Shown: in pieces, positions 8,501-16,759 of the stretch
Numbering within the stretch: position 1 is the stretch's first letter
Layout: the number at the start of each line of letters is the position of its first letter
Made by a program: the position numbers and the translations under genes
Notes under the pieces: generated by a model
Seen by the model: the letters and a program-made list of their open reading frames with translations, nothing else
Told to the model about the DNA's origin: nothing
The model's database searches: none
DNA from: an uncultured Bacteroidota bacterium
GTDB lineage: Bacteria; Bacteroidota; Bacteroidia; Bacteroidales; FEN-979
Assembly (NCBI GenBank): GCA_937900965.1
Contig: CALCGJ010000110.1
Span: forward strand, 1-34,062
Length of the DNA stretch: 34,062 nt
Direction of reading: 5' to 3'

Positions 8501-10087
8501 TATGCCATTCCCGATAACCTTAGCCTATCGGAGCTGATTGATGTGGGCTATACCGGAACAGAGTTTATTTCAGTCCATCCCAGGCAGGACTCACTACGGT
8601 TCTTTGCCCTTCGTGCGCGGTTTAGCATCCGAACCAATGTGATCAATGCCGAGGAGGTGAAGATCATCAAAGTAGGTGATGCAGCTATTTATCCTGACAG
8701 CGGAAAGGTGGAGATCCGGAAGAGCGCAGATATAAGCTTGTTAACAAATGCAAATATTATAGCTAATACTACTACCCGCGAGCATAATTTCTACAATGCT
8801 TCGGTGAAAATCCTGGGACGAAAAAAATACTCCGGTTCAGGAACGTATGATTATGTGGACAGGATAGACAGTCACCAGAAAATTTTCTTCGATAAAATCT
8901 CTGTCGATACTTCAGGAAATACAGTTGGAAATGGAAGAATCTCAGATTCAGTGGATTTCATGCTTAGTCCTGAGTTCGCTTTTACCGGGAATATCAGGTT
9001 GAATGCCCCGGTCAAGGCACTGAATTTTACCGGGACTTTCAGACCAGCGGTGGATTGTTATAATCTTGGTACTAATTGGGTGAAGTTCTCAGCTATGGTT
9101 GATCCCGACAATGTTAAACTGCCGGTCTCCGATCCTCCGCAAAACCGGAACTCAGAGAAACTGCTTCTCGGGATGGCCTATTCCAACACCGAGAACGTAA
9201 TATACCCTGCCTTTTTTACTCCGCGAAGAAGCTTCAGTGATACAATTATGATTACCGCTTCCGGGATGATGGATTACCAGAACTCAACCAATACATTTCG
9301 AATTAAACATGCTGAAGCTCAGGATAATACAACGACAACTGGTTCCAGTGTATCCCTCAATACCTATACCTGTACAATGCGTTCGGAAGGAAAGATCAAC
9401 CTGGGTCTTAATTCTGGTCCTTTGCGGATGGAGAGTTATGGGTCTATGGAGTACTTCATCCTGCCTGATTCTTCTACGTTCCGGCTGGCGATGACCTTTG
9501 ATTTTCCATTTGAAGAGGATGTGCCGGATAGAATCCGAACCCAGATGACCTCAACAAACCTTCCGGGAATCCAGTTGTTCAATTCCCCCTTTAATTTCGT
9601 TTTTGAAGAGCTGGTCGATGAAAAGGATCGGGATAAACTGAAGTCGGAACTTGAGACTGTCGGGAGATTCAGGAGATTCCCTGATGAGCTTTCAAAGATG
9701 CTGATTATCGGGGATGTGAAAATGAGCTACGATTCCCTTTCACGTTCTTTTGTCTCCAATGGCCCCATTGGGATCGCTTCTATCCTTGACGGGATGGTCA
9801 ACCGGTATCTCAGTGGAAAAATCGAGATGACGAAAAAGAGAAACGGCGATGAATTCACATTCTACCTGGAGATATCCCCAAATGACTGGTTCTTTTTCAA
9901 CTACCGGAATAATGTGATGCAGTTTCTCTCCTCCGATCTTGAGCTGAATGATAAAATCAAAGAGGCACAATTAAGTCGCAAGGAACAAAACCGGGTCAAC
10001 AAAATATGGCGGGGATATCGCTATACCCTCTCCACCGACCGAAAAAAACGGGATTTCATCCGGCGTTATGAGTTGGGAGAGGAATAA
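5591..10087 (+). CDS. Large exported protein of unknown function (1498 aa)
   Basis: Long complete ORF with an N-terminal signal-like hydrophobic segment (FRFIHLLIFSGIIISLNAQ); ATGA overlap with the prmA stop; no enzymatic motif recognised. Confidence 0.85.
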   Translation: MKRSAWFRFIHLLIFSGIIISLNAQQLKSFSGDSTKFVGELNLLFSNVSKNDQKIINEAMIPFIQHWESEHFDPAKKQVIYSLCNKMLKKRMRAFPDIYNYINVLNILYDAHLSDQLFFDWSTVMTTLADGKYSRHFIRFLEFSIHLFEENMIYKSSSTAWKLVTPDYRFRNDSVPALEVSPTDIICYSNRDSLTIYNTQGVYLPLETKWTGSGGRVDWQRAGIDASKVFANLVNYEIQMNFSKFEADSVEFYNKSYFPTPLTGRLVDKVQADVDEEKASYPRFYSYENLIGIRDIFKNIDYLGGFSMVGRKVVGFGIPDRDAELIFKRDNLEFVTIRSKTFVIRPDRINSADASVTIHFEQDSIYHPGLVMKYLDEAKELSLNKNERIAVISPWFDTYHDIEIYSEALSWKLNESKINFEAMPGPGTSSKAMFESSNYYSLQRYEKLQGIDVLNPLQIIKNFTERRASNEFTLQELVEFWRMPPEQVESQLLLLSAKGFLIYDQEDKKAVVKDKLIHYVNASHEKTDYDEIFFFSEVKGKSNAVLNLENFDLKLQGIAGVSLSDSQHVYIEPRNQELILKENCNFLFSGKVMAGLFDFYADSCSFDYNNFRLNMPAIDTLEFYAVSRNIDPKTGRYPMKKVQTALNDLSGFLLIDDPGNKAGLKNYPEYPVFTNRDTAHVNWDQPYIHHGVYDKERFYFEVLPFTIASLDYIDTDSLKFDGHLVSAGIFPEIPEPLTIRPDFSLGFEKFTEAGGYPVYGGKGTFVSRIDLSNQGLQGDGQLLYLNSTSVSDKFIFYPDSMKSLARGFIATEQIAAVEYPSVMADSVKEFWLPYQDSMVVTSTVRNMVMYNNEALFNGSLGLTPHGLNGSGTVRIEDAEMDSEGFNFKQHTFDALIADFRIKSYDLNALAISTQNYRTHFDFKERRGEFRSNIGISRMEFPINQYICSMDRFDWMIDNEEIVLSNEENQQYAIPDNLSLSELIDVGYTGTEFISVHPRQDSLRFFALRARFSIRTNVINAEEVKIIKVGDAAIYPDSGKVEIRKSADISLLTNANIIANTTTREHNFYNASVKILGRKKYSGSGTYDYVDRIDSHQKIFFDKISVDTSGNTVGNGRISDSVDFMLSPEFAFTGNIRLNAPVKALNFTGTFRPAVDCYNLGTNWVKFSAMVDPDNVKLPVSDPPQNRNSEKLLLGMAYSNTENVIYPAFFTPRRSFSDTIMITASGMMDYQNSTNTFRIKHAEAQDNTTTTGSSVSLNTYTCTMRSEGKINLGLNSGPLRMESYGSMEYFILPDSSTFRLAMTFDFPFEEDVPDRIRTQMTSTNLPGIQLFNSPFNFVFEELVDEKDRDKLKSELETVGRFRRFPDELSKMLIIGDVKMSYDSLSRSFVSNGPIGIASILDGMVNRYLSGKIEMTKKRNGDEFTFYLEISPNDWFFFNYRNNVMQFLSSDLELNDKIKEAQLSRKEQNRVNKIWRGYRYTLSTDRKKRDFIRRYELGEE

Positions 10088-10096
10088 ACTTTTAGC

Positions 10097-10154
10097 CATG
10101 AGGCATGAGACATAAGGCATGAACAACATGAACCTGAAACCTGAAACCTGAAAC
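10097..10154 (+). repeat. Heptanucleotide arrays CATGARR and CTGAAAC
   Basis: CATGAGG CATGAGA CATAAGG CATGAAC (aa) CATGAAC CTGAAAC CTGAAAC CTGAAAC, ending 9 nt before the plsY ATG. Confidence 0.9.
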
Positions 10155-10163
10155 TGAAATAAC

Positions 10164-10808
10164 ATGACTGTGTTCTCCATTATATTAGTCATTCTGGCAG
10201 CCTATTTAATCGGCTCTATCCCTACAGCTGTATGGGTTGGGAAAGTGTTCTACAGAATTGATATCAGGGAACATGGAAGCGGAAACGCCGGTGCAACCAA
10301 TACCATACGTATTTTGGGTTATAAAGCTGGCATTCCGGTTCTTCTTTTTGATGTGTTCAAGGGCTGGGTGGCAGTCCAGGTTGCTTTATGGATCCCGCTT
10401 CCCGACTTAACCTTCGATGGCTTAACGTATGTCAGAATAGGTTGTGCCATAGCCGCAGTAGTTGGGCATATATTCCCGGTTTATGCCGGATTCCGTGGAG
10501 GAAAAGGGGTGGGAACCCTTACCGGGGTTGGGTTGGCCCTCTATCCCATCGCCTTATTGATTGTGCTTGGTATCTTCATCTTAACGCTGGCTATCACAAG
10601 GTATGTCTCTCTCTCCTCAATAATTGGGGCATTCTCATTTCCCTTTGTGGTCTTTTTTATCACACATGAGAGAAACATTGCACTATTGGCTCTCGCTATC
10701 CTTGTCGCCATATTTATTCCTCTGACACACCGGAAAAATATCAAGCGGCTTTTCCGGGGAGAGGAGAACAGGTTCGATTTTCGGCGAAAGAATGTTAAGA
10801 ACCAATAA
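10164..10808 (+). CDS. plsY: Glycerol-3-phosphate acyltransferase
   Basis: AYLIGSIPTAVWVGK, GSGNAGATNTIRILG, LLFDVFKGW, GHIFPVYAGFRGGKGVGT. Confidence 0.95.
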   Translation: MTVFSIILVILAAYLIGSIPTAVWVGKVFYRIDIREHGSGNAGATNTIRILGYKAGIPVLLFDVFKGWVAVQVALWIPLPDLTFDGLTYVRIGCAIAAVVGHIFPVYAGFRGGKGVGTLTGVGLALYPIALLIVLGIFILTLAITRYVSLSSIIGAFSFPFVVFFITHERNIALLALAILVAIFIPLTHRKNIKRLFRGEENRFDFRRKNVKNQ

Positions 10809-10851
10809 AAACCAACCCGGAGCATCTGTTGTTTATCAAACCGGATTATTG

Positions 10852-10859
10852 TATATTTG
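10852..10859 (+). promoter_or_regulatory. Bacteroidetes-type -7 element TATATTTG upstream of dnaN
   Basis: TAnnTTTG match 25 nt upstream of the ATG. Confidence 0.55.
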
Positions 10860-10883
10860 ACCGAAATTTAAACTATACAAATT

Positions 10884-12008
10884 ATGAAATTTATCATCTC
10901 GAGTTCGCTGCTGCTGAAGAATCTGCAGGCAATAATCGGTGTGATCAATAGCAATAACACCTTGCCCATCCTGGACGATTTCCTTTTCGAGCTTAAAGAG
11001 GACGGCTTGAAAGTGACCTCCTCGGATCTTGAGACAACTATGAGTGTCAGCATGAATCCCGACAGGGCTGAAGAGCCTGGCAGCGTGGCTATCCCAGCCA
11101 AGATTCTGGTGGATACCCTGAAGACCTTTCCTGATATTCCCCTCTCATTCACCATCAACGATTCAAACCAACTGATTGAGATCTCAGCAGGCGAAGGGAA
11201 ATACAAGCTTTCTGGACATAAAAACGATGAATATCCAAGAACCCCCTCACTTGAAGAAACTACTTCGATAGAACTTCCATCTGATGTCCTGGCAGAGGCG
11301 ATCAATAAAACGCTCTTTGCTACCGGAAACGATGAGTTGCGACTTGTACTCTCGGGTGTCTTCTGTGAGCTTTCTCCTGACGACATTACGTTTGTTGCCA
11401 CTGACGCCCACAAGTTGGTTAAGTATACCCGTACGGATGCTAAATCAACCGATTCGGCTAACTTTATTCTTCCCAAGAAGCCTCTGAACCTGTTGAAAAA
11501 TATTTTGTTAACGCAGGATGTACCTGTTAAACTGGAGTACAATAAAGCCAATGCTTTTTTCTCCTTCAGCAACATTGAGCTTGTTTGCCGGCTGATTGAC
11601 GGCAAGTACCCCAATTACGAAGCGGTGATCCCGACAAACAATCCCAACAAACTGACAATTGATCGGTTGTCGTTGCTTACTTCAATCCGCAGGGTGTCAA
11701 TTTTTGCCAATCAATCTACGCATCAAATCCGGTTTAAGGTGTCTGGTCAGGAGCTTGTCCTTTCTGCAGAAGATATCGATTTTTCCAACGAGGCGAAAGA
11801 ACGTCTTACCTGTGCATATGAAGGAGACGATATGGAGATCGGTTTCAATTCCAAGTTCATGGTTGAGATGCTGAATAATGCCGAAACCGATGAGGTGCTG
11901 ATCGAAATGTCAGCTTCCAACCGTGCCGGGATCCTTCTTCCGGTCAATAACGAAAACAAAGCAGAAGATATCCTGATGCTGGTGATGCCGGTAATGCTGG
12001 CGAAGTAA
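10884..12008 (+). CDS. dnaN: DNA polymerase III beta subunit (sliding clamp)
   Basis: MKFIISSSLLLKNLQAIIGVINSNNTLPILDDFLFEL, LVCRLIDGKYPNYEAVIP, C-terminal LMLVMPVMLAK. Confidence 0.97.
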   Translation: MKFIISSSLLLKNLQAIIGVINSNNTLPILDDFLFELKEDGLKVTSSDLETTMSVSMNPDRAEEPGSVAIPAKILVDTLKTFPDIPLSFTINDSNQLIEISAGEGKYKLSGHKNDEYPRTPSLEETTSIELPSDVLAEAINKTLFATGNDELRLVLSGVFCELSPDDITFVATDAHKLVKYTRTDAKSTDSANFILPKKPLNLLKNILLTQDVPVKLEYNKANAFFSFSNIELVCRLIDGKYPNYEAVIPTNNPNKLTIDRLSLLTSIRRVSIFANQSTHQIRFKVSGQELVLSAEDIDFSNEAKERLTCAYEGDDMEIGFNSKFMVEMLNNAETDEVLIEMSASNRAGILLPVNNENKAEDILMLVMPVMLAK

Positions 12009-12029
12009 GGGCGACCTGCCAGGTCGCCC
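12009..12029. repeat. Perfect 10-bp palindrome GGGCGACCTG-C-CAGGTCGCCC after the dnaN stop
   Basis: Direct reading; shares the GGCGACC core with the adjacent terminator hairpin. Confidence 0.8.
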
Positions 12030-12033
12030 ATAC

Positions 12034-12067
12034 AAAAAAAAAGGCGACCCTCGGGTCGCCTTTTTTT
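12034..12067. terminator. Bidirectional intrinsic terminator between convergent dnaN and csp
   Basis: A9-GGCGACCC-TC-GGGTCGCC-T7; A- and T-runs on both sides. Confidence 0.88.
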
Positions 12068-12085
12068 GCATCAATAGTAATTAAA

Positions 12086-12277
12086 CTATGCTTTCTTTAC
12101 ATTGATTGCTTTTTTACCACGTTGATCCTCTGTAATATCAAAAACAACATCATCATTCTCCTGAATCTTGTCGATGATACCGCTGACATGAACAAAAAGA
12201 TCCTTTTGACTTTCGTCATCAATGATGAAACCAAAACCTTTTCTCTCATTGAAAAATTTTACTTTACCTGTTGACAT
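12086..12277 (-). CDS. Cold shock domain protein
   Basis: MSTGKVKFFNERKGFGFIIDDESQKDLFVHVSGI: CSD with RNP1 (KGFGFI) and RNP2 (DLFVHVS). Confidence 0.95.
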   Translation of the reverse strand: MSTGKVKFFNERKGFGFIIDDESQKDLFVHVSGIIDKIQENDDVVFDITEDQRGKKAINVKKA

Positions 12278-12307
12278 AATAGTATTATATTAAAAATTAA
12301 TTGGGGG

Positions 12308-12315
12308 CAAATATA
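12308..12315 (-). promoter_or_regulatory. Bacteroidetes-type -7 element (TATATTTG on - strand) upstream of csp
   Basis: CAAATATA on + strand. Confidence 0.5.
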
Positions 12316-12355
12316 TAAATATTATTTTATATATGTGAAATTATTTAAATAAAAA

Positions 12356-14644
12356 TCAATCCCCCTTATTTGCATGTTGTGCGTCAACGATAGCAATAGT
12401 AGTGATATGAACAACTTCCCGAACACTGCATTCCAACGGAACTACGTGAATAGGTTTGTTCATTCCCATAAGGATAGGACCAATGGCATCAGTGCCTCCA
12501 ATTTCCTGCATTACCTTATAGGCTGCATTGCCGGAGCTTAAGTTTGAGAATATTAAAACATTCGTATCGTGGTCTGCAATCTTGCAAAAAGGGAACTTGG
12601 ATTTGCGGAGCTCCCTGTTCAGGGCAAAGTTTGCCTGCATCTCTCCGTCAACCAGTAAATCCGGATAATTCTGATGTAAATACTGAGTGGCTTGCCGAAC
12701 TCTGGCAGGCCCCTGGGTATGTTCTGCCGCTTTGATCGAACCAAAGTTTGAAAAGGAAACCATTGCGATAACAGGTTCTATGCTGAACCGACGAACCGTT
12801 TCTGCAGTCAGTAACGCAGTATCTGCCAGTGTTTTCCAATCAGGATCAAGGTTGACAGTCGTATCCGCGAAGAAATAGGGCCCTTTTTTAGTAGCGAGAA
12901 TGTACATGCCGGCGACCCGGCCCTTGTCCGACCTCGGTCCGATGAGCTGCAACGCAGGTCCCATCACCGCTCCATATTCACTGGTAATACCAGAAACCAT
13001 CGTATCAGCTTCTCCTGTTTCGACCATCATAATCCCGAAATAATTCCTGTCAAAGGTCAACTCATAAGCTTCATCTTTCGTAATACCTTTTCGCTGCCTT
13101 TTTTGCCAGATTAATTCTGCAAAACGATACCTGCGAGCCTCTTCTTCCTTCCCCCTTGGATCGATGATTGTTACTCCATTGAGGTCCAGGTTGTTTTCCG
13201 TCAGGATTTGTTGGATTTGCTCCTTATTCCCAAGCAGGATCGGAATGGCGATCCCTTCGTGATACACTTCATTAGCTGCCTTAAGTATCTTTAGATTGGC
13301 GCCTTCCGGATAAACGATTCGCTTAGGATCAAGTTTTGCCTTCAGGGTAATTCCCCGCAGGAGCTGGTTTTCAAGACCAAGCCGACGACTTAATTCGGAT
13401 CTGTATGCATCCCAGTCGGTGATTGGTTTACGTGCTACACCGGAATCCATAGCTGCTTTGGCAACAGCTGGAGAAATAGTTGTGATTAGTCTGATATCCA
13501 ATGGTTTTGGAATGAAATATTCGCGACCATAGATCAGATTTTTCACATTATATGCTTCGCTAACATTCTCAGGCACATCCTCTTTGGCCAGTTTTGCCAG
13601 AGCATAAACGGCGGCAATCTTCATCTCCTCGTTGATGCATGTAGCTCTGACATCAAGGGCTCCTCTGAAAATAAACGGAAAACCCAGAACGTTGTTCACC
13701 TGGTTCGGGTAATCGGAACGTCCGGTTGCCATCATCACATCACTCCGGGCATCCATGGCATCTTCGTAAGTAATTTCCGGATCGGGGTTGGCCATAGCAA
13801 ATACAACAGGATTTGCAGCCATGGAACGGACCATCTCTTTGGAGACAACGTTTTTGGTGGACAAACCCAGGAATACATCCGCACCATTCATAGCCTCTTC
13901 CAGGGTATGAATATCCCGGTCAGTGGCAAAAAGTTGTTTGTACTTATTAAGATCTGTTCTGTCTTTACGTAAAACTCCTTTCGTATCGAGCATGACGATG
14001 TTCTCTTTTTTTGCTCCAATGGAGACCAGAAGGTTCGTACATGCAATGGCAGATGCCCCTGCTCCGTTTACTACGATCCTGACCTCTTCCTTCTTCTTAC
14101 CCGCGATTTCTACTGCATTGATCCAACCTGCAGCCGTGATGATGGCAGTCCCGTGCTGATCATCATGCATGATAGGAATTCGCAGCTCTTTCTTCAATCT
14201 CTCCTCTATCTCAAAACACTCCGGTGCCTTGATATCTTCCAGGTTAATTCCACCGAATGTAACAGCAATTTGTTTTACCGTTTCTACAAATTCGTCGATA
14301 TCTTTTGTTTCGATTTCAATATCAAAGACATCGATATCAGCAAAAATCTTGAAAAGCAAGCCTTTCCCTTCCATTACAGGCTTTCCCGCATCCGCTCCAA
14401 TATCACCCAATCCCAGTACCGCAGTTCCATTGGAGATGACTGCCACTAAATTTCCCTTGGAGGTATACCTGTATATATCGTCCGGATTTTTTTCAATTTC
14501 AAGACAGGGGAAAGCAACTCCCGGTGAGTATGCAAGTGATAAGTCTCGTTGCGTTCTGTGTGGTTTGGTAGGGATAACCTCAATTTTTCCGGGGCGTCCT
14601 TGTTCATGATACTTCAGTGCATCTGATTTTGTAATTTTTGCCAT
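12356..14644 (-). CDS. maeB: NADP-dependent malic enzyme with C-terminal phosphotransacetylase-like domain
   Basis: HEQGRPGKIEVIPTKP, MHDDQHGTAIITAAG, VNGAGASAIACTNLL, plus C-terminal PTA-type region (RIVYPEGANLKILKAANE, SSGNAAYKVMQEIGG). Confidence 0.95.
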   Translation of the reverse strand: MAKITKSDALKYHEQGRPGKIEVIPTKPHRTQRDLSLAYSPGVAFPCLEIEKNPDDIYRYTSKGNLVAVISNGTAVLGLGDIGADAGKPVMEGKGLLFKIFADIDVFDIEIETKDIDEFVETVKQIAVTFGGINLEDIKAPECFEIEERLKKELRIPIMHDDQHGTAIITAAGWINAVEIAGKKKEEVRIVVNGAGASAIACTNLLVSIGAKKENIVMLDTKGVLRKDRTDLNKYKQLFATDRDIHTLEEAMNGADVFLGLSTKNVVSKEMVRSMAANPVVFAMANPDPEITYEDAMDARSDVMMATGRSDYPNQVNNVLGFPFIFRGALDVRATCINEEMKIAAVYALAKLAKEDVPENVSEAYNVKNLIYGREYFIPKPLDIRLITTISPAVAKAAMDSGVARKPITDWDAYRSELSRRLGLENQLLRGITLKAKLDPKRIVYPEGANLKILKAANEVYHEGIAIPILLGNKEQIQQILTENNLDLNGVTIIDPRGKEEEARRYRFAELIWQKRQRKGITKDEAYELTFDRNYFGIMMVETGEADTMVSGITSEYGAVMGPALQLIGPRSDKGRVAGMYILATKKGPYFFADTTVNLDPDWKTLADTALLTAETVRRFSIEPVIAMVSFSNFGSIKAAEHTQGPARVRQATQYLHQNYPDLLVDGEMQANFALNRELRKSKFPFCKIADHDTNVLIFSNLSSGNAAYKVMQEIGGTDAIGPILMGMNKPIHVVPLECSVREVVHITTIAIVDAQHANKGD

Positions 14645-14678
14645 GGCAAATAAAATTTTTTTAAAGTTAATTAATTCA

Positions 14679-14686
14679 CAAAACTA
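14679..14686 (-). promoter_or_regulatory. Bacteroidetes-type -7 element (TAGTTTTG on - strand) upstream of maeB
   Basis: CAAAACTA on + strand. Confidence 0.5.
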
Positions 14687-14807
14687 AGAAATAAATAGAC
14701 GTCCATGTGTTCATCAGAGAAAATCTTTTCACCGGTCATTAAGCGGTTTCCCTGTCAGGATGGAACGGGTAAAGGTAGTTAAACTTGGCGTTCCTCCATA
14801 TATTTTG

Positions 14808-14815
14808 TAGTTTTG
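14808..14815 (+). promoter_or_regulatory. Bacteroidetes-type -7 element TAGTTTTG upstream of the KamA-family gene
   Basis: TAnnTTTG match 47 nt upstream of the ATG. Confidence 0.5.
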
Positions 14816-14861
14816 CGACTTAGACCATCCCCACGGTTAGATCAATTAATTTTTTAAGAAT

Positions 14862-16676
14862 ATGACAGATACGAATCATACATTGATTGACCTCTCAAAA
14901 GAAGATCTTTTGGAAGAGATGTGGAAGGCAGCACCCATAATAAAGAGTATCCTTGAGAATAGCGGGGACCCGGAACGGGCCAGGGATAAATTCTTTCATT
15001 ATCTGAATGATCTTGAGCGGAGTTTCTTCAATATTTATTCTGAAAAGCCATATAATTTTCACCAGGTAGAAAAAAACATGGCTAAGGAGTGCATCCGGGT
15101 GCTGAAAAATATCATCCGGACAGAGAATGAAAACCTCACCGGTTTTTCAGCATTTATGGTACTCTACAAACTGTCTAAGAATGAAACAGATATTCTCTCT
15201 TCTGTCAGAAAAGGATTTCTGGCTGAATTTCTGTATCTCTTTCGTGGTATCAGTGGAGACCTGTTTGTAGCAGACAAAGTGGATTTGTTAGATACCGTTG
15301 GAAAGTCGGCCGGTAAGGTCAGATCGAGGATCCTCGACCGATATTCGAAACTCCTGATGAGCAGCTTCGCAAAAATGAAAAGTGGTCTCGATCAGGATAT
15401 TATTGACAGACGGTTGAAGCTACGAAACAAGATCCTTAAATATTTTGATGCCAGCGAAGGAGACTGGTCAGATTATAAGTGGCAGCTCCGGTATGTGATC
15501 AAGGATCTTAACACCCTGCGGGATCTGGTCCACCTGGATGAGGATGAGATCCAGGGACTTAAGCTTGCAAAGAAATACCGGATCCCTGTTCAAATCACAC
15601 CCTATTACCTCTCCCTCTTTAGCGAAAGAGGCAGAAATAAATTCGATGAGGGAATCAGGGCACAGGTGATTCCTAGTGTTACCTACTGCGAAAATGTCAA
15701 CAGGAACCAACTGGAAAAAACCGATATGGATTTCATGGGTGAGCAATCAACCAGCCCCATTGATGCCGTAACCCGCAGATATCCACAGATCGTGATATTA
15801 AAGCCGCTTGACACCTGTCCGCAGATCTGCGTCTATTGCCAGAGGAATTGGGAGATCAAGGATATTGATGAAGCCATTGTCACGCACCAAAAGGTTCAGG
15901 ACGCCATCGAATGGATACGGGACCATAAATACATTACAGAGGTTCTTCTGACCGGGGGCGATCCCCTGACCATGAACAACAGGGTCCTCCTTCAGATCAT
16001 TCAATCTGTTGCTGAAATTGACCATGTGGAGCGGATCCGTATCGGGACCCGTACCCTGGTGACACTTCCATATCGTTGGGACCAGGAATTCATCGATAAA
16101 CTGGAGCAATATAATGTGCTTGGGAAACGTGAAGTTTGTATCATTACCCATTTTGAATACCCTCCGGAGATCACCCCCGAGGTTCTCTCCGTTATCAAAC
16201 GAATCAGGAAAGCCGGGATCAGCATTTATAACCAGCTTGTGTACACATACTATAACAGCAAACAATATGAGCTTTGCTACATGAGAAGGATGATGAAACT
16301 CTCGGGGATTGATCCCTACTACACCTTCAATACGAAAGGGAAAGAGGAGACAATCGATTTCCGGATACCTATTGCCCGCATACAACAGGAGCGCAAAGAG
16401 GAGGCCCGGTTACTCCCTGGTATCGTAAGAACCGATGAACCTGTTTTCAATGTACCGAAACTTGGAAAATCGCACCTGCGTGCATGGCAGGATCATGAAC
16501 CTGTGATGATTACACCCAGAGGCGAACGTATCTACCGGTTCTATCCCTGGGAGTCAAGAATCGCCATCGTTGATGACTATCTCTACACTGACATCTCTAT
16601 CTATGATTACCTGAAAAGGCTTCATGAAGATGGAGAGGATATCAGCAAGTATCAGTCGATGTGGTACTATTTTTAA
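14862..16676 (+). CDS. KamA-family radical SAM protein (lysine 2,3-aminomutase-like) with long N-terminal extension
   Basis: DTCPQICVYCQRNWEI (CX3CX2C), VLLTGGDPLTMNNRVL, RIRIGTRTLVTLPYRW, ITHFEYPPEITPE. About 270 aa precede the usual KamA core. Confidence 0.88.
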   Translation: MTDTNHTLIDLSKEDLLEEMWKAAPIIKSILENSGDPERARDKFFHYLNDLERSFFNIYSEKPYNFHQVEKNMAKECIRVLKNIIRTENENLTGFSAFMVLYKLSKNETDILSSVRKGFLAEFLYLFRGISGDLFVADKVDLLDTVGKSAGKVRSRILDRYSKLLMSSFAKMKSGLDQDIIDRRLKLRNKILKYFDASEGDWSDYKWQLRYVIKDLNTLRDLVHLDEDEIQGLKLAKKYRIPVQITPYYLSLFSERGRNKFDEGIRAQVIPSVTYCENVNRNQLEKTDMDFMGEQSTSPIDAVTRRYPQIVILKPLDTCPQICVYCQRNWEIKDIDEAIVTHQKVQDAIEWIRDHKYITEVLLTGGDPLTMNNRVLLQIIQSVAEIDHVERIRIGTRTLVTLPYRWDQEFIDKLEQYNVLGKREVCIITHFEYPPEITPEVLSVIKRIRKAGISIYNQLVYTYYNSKQYELCYMRRMMKLSGIDPYYTFNTKGKEETIDFRIPIARIQQERKEEARLLPGIVRTDEPVFNVPKLGKSHLRAWQDHEPVMITPRGERIYRFYPWESRIAIVDDYLYTDISIYDYLKRLHEDGEDISKYQSMWYYF

Positions 16677-16680
16677 TTTA

Positions 16681-16755
16681 CCTCATCCCCTGGCCCCTTC
16701 TCCTAAATGAGAAGGGGAGTTGTTCCCTCTCCTTGAGGAGAGGGTTAGGGTGAGG
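16681..16755. repeat. Palindromic element, predicted three-way junction, between convergent genes
   Basis: Outer CCTCA 16681-16685 / TGAGG 16751-16755. Hairpin CCCCTTCTC 16694-16702 / GAGAAGGGG 16709-16717, loop CTAAAT. Hairpin CCCTCTCC 16725-16732 / GGAGAGGG 16737-16744, loop TTGA. Confidence 0.88.
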
Positions 16756-16759
16756 TGTG

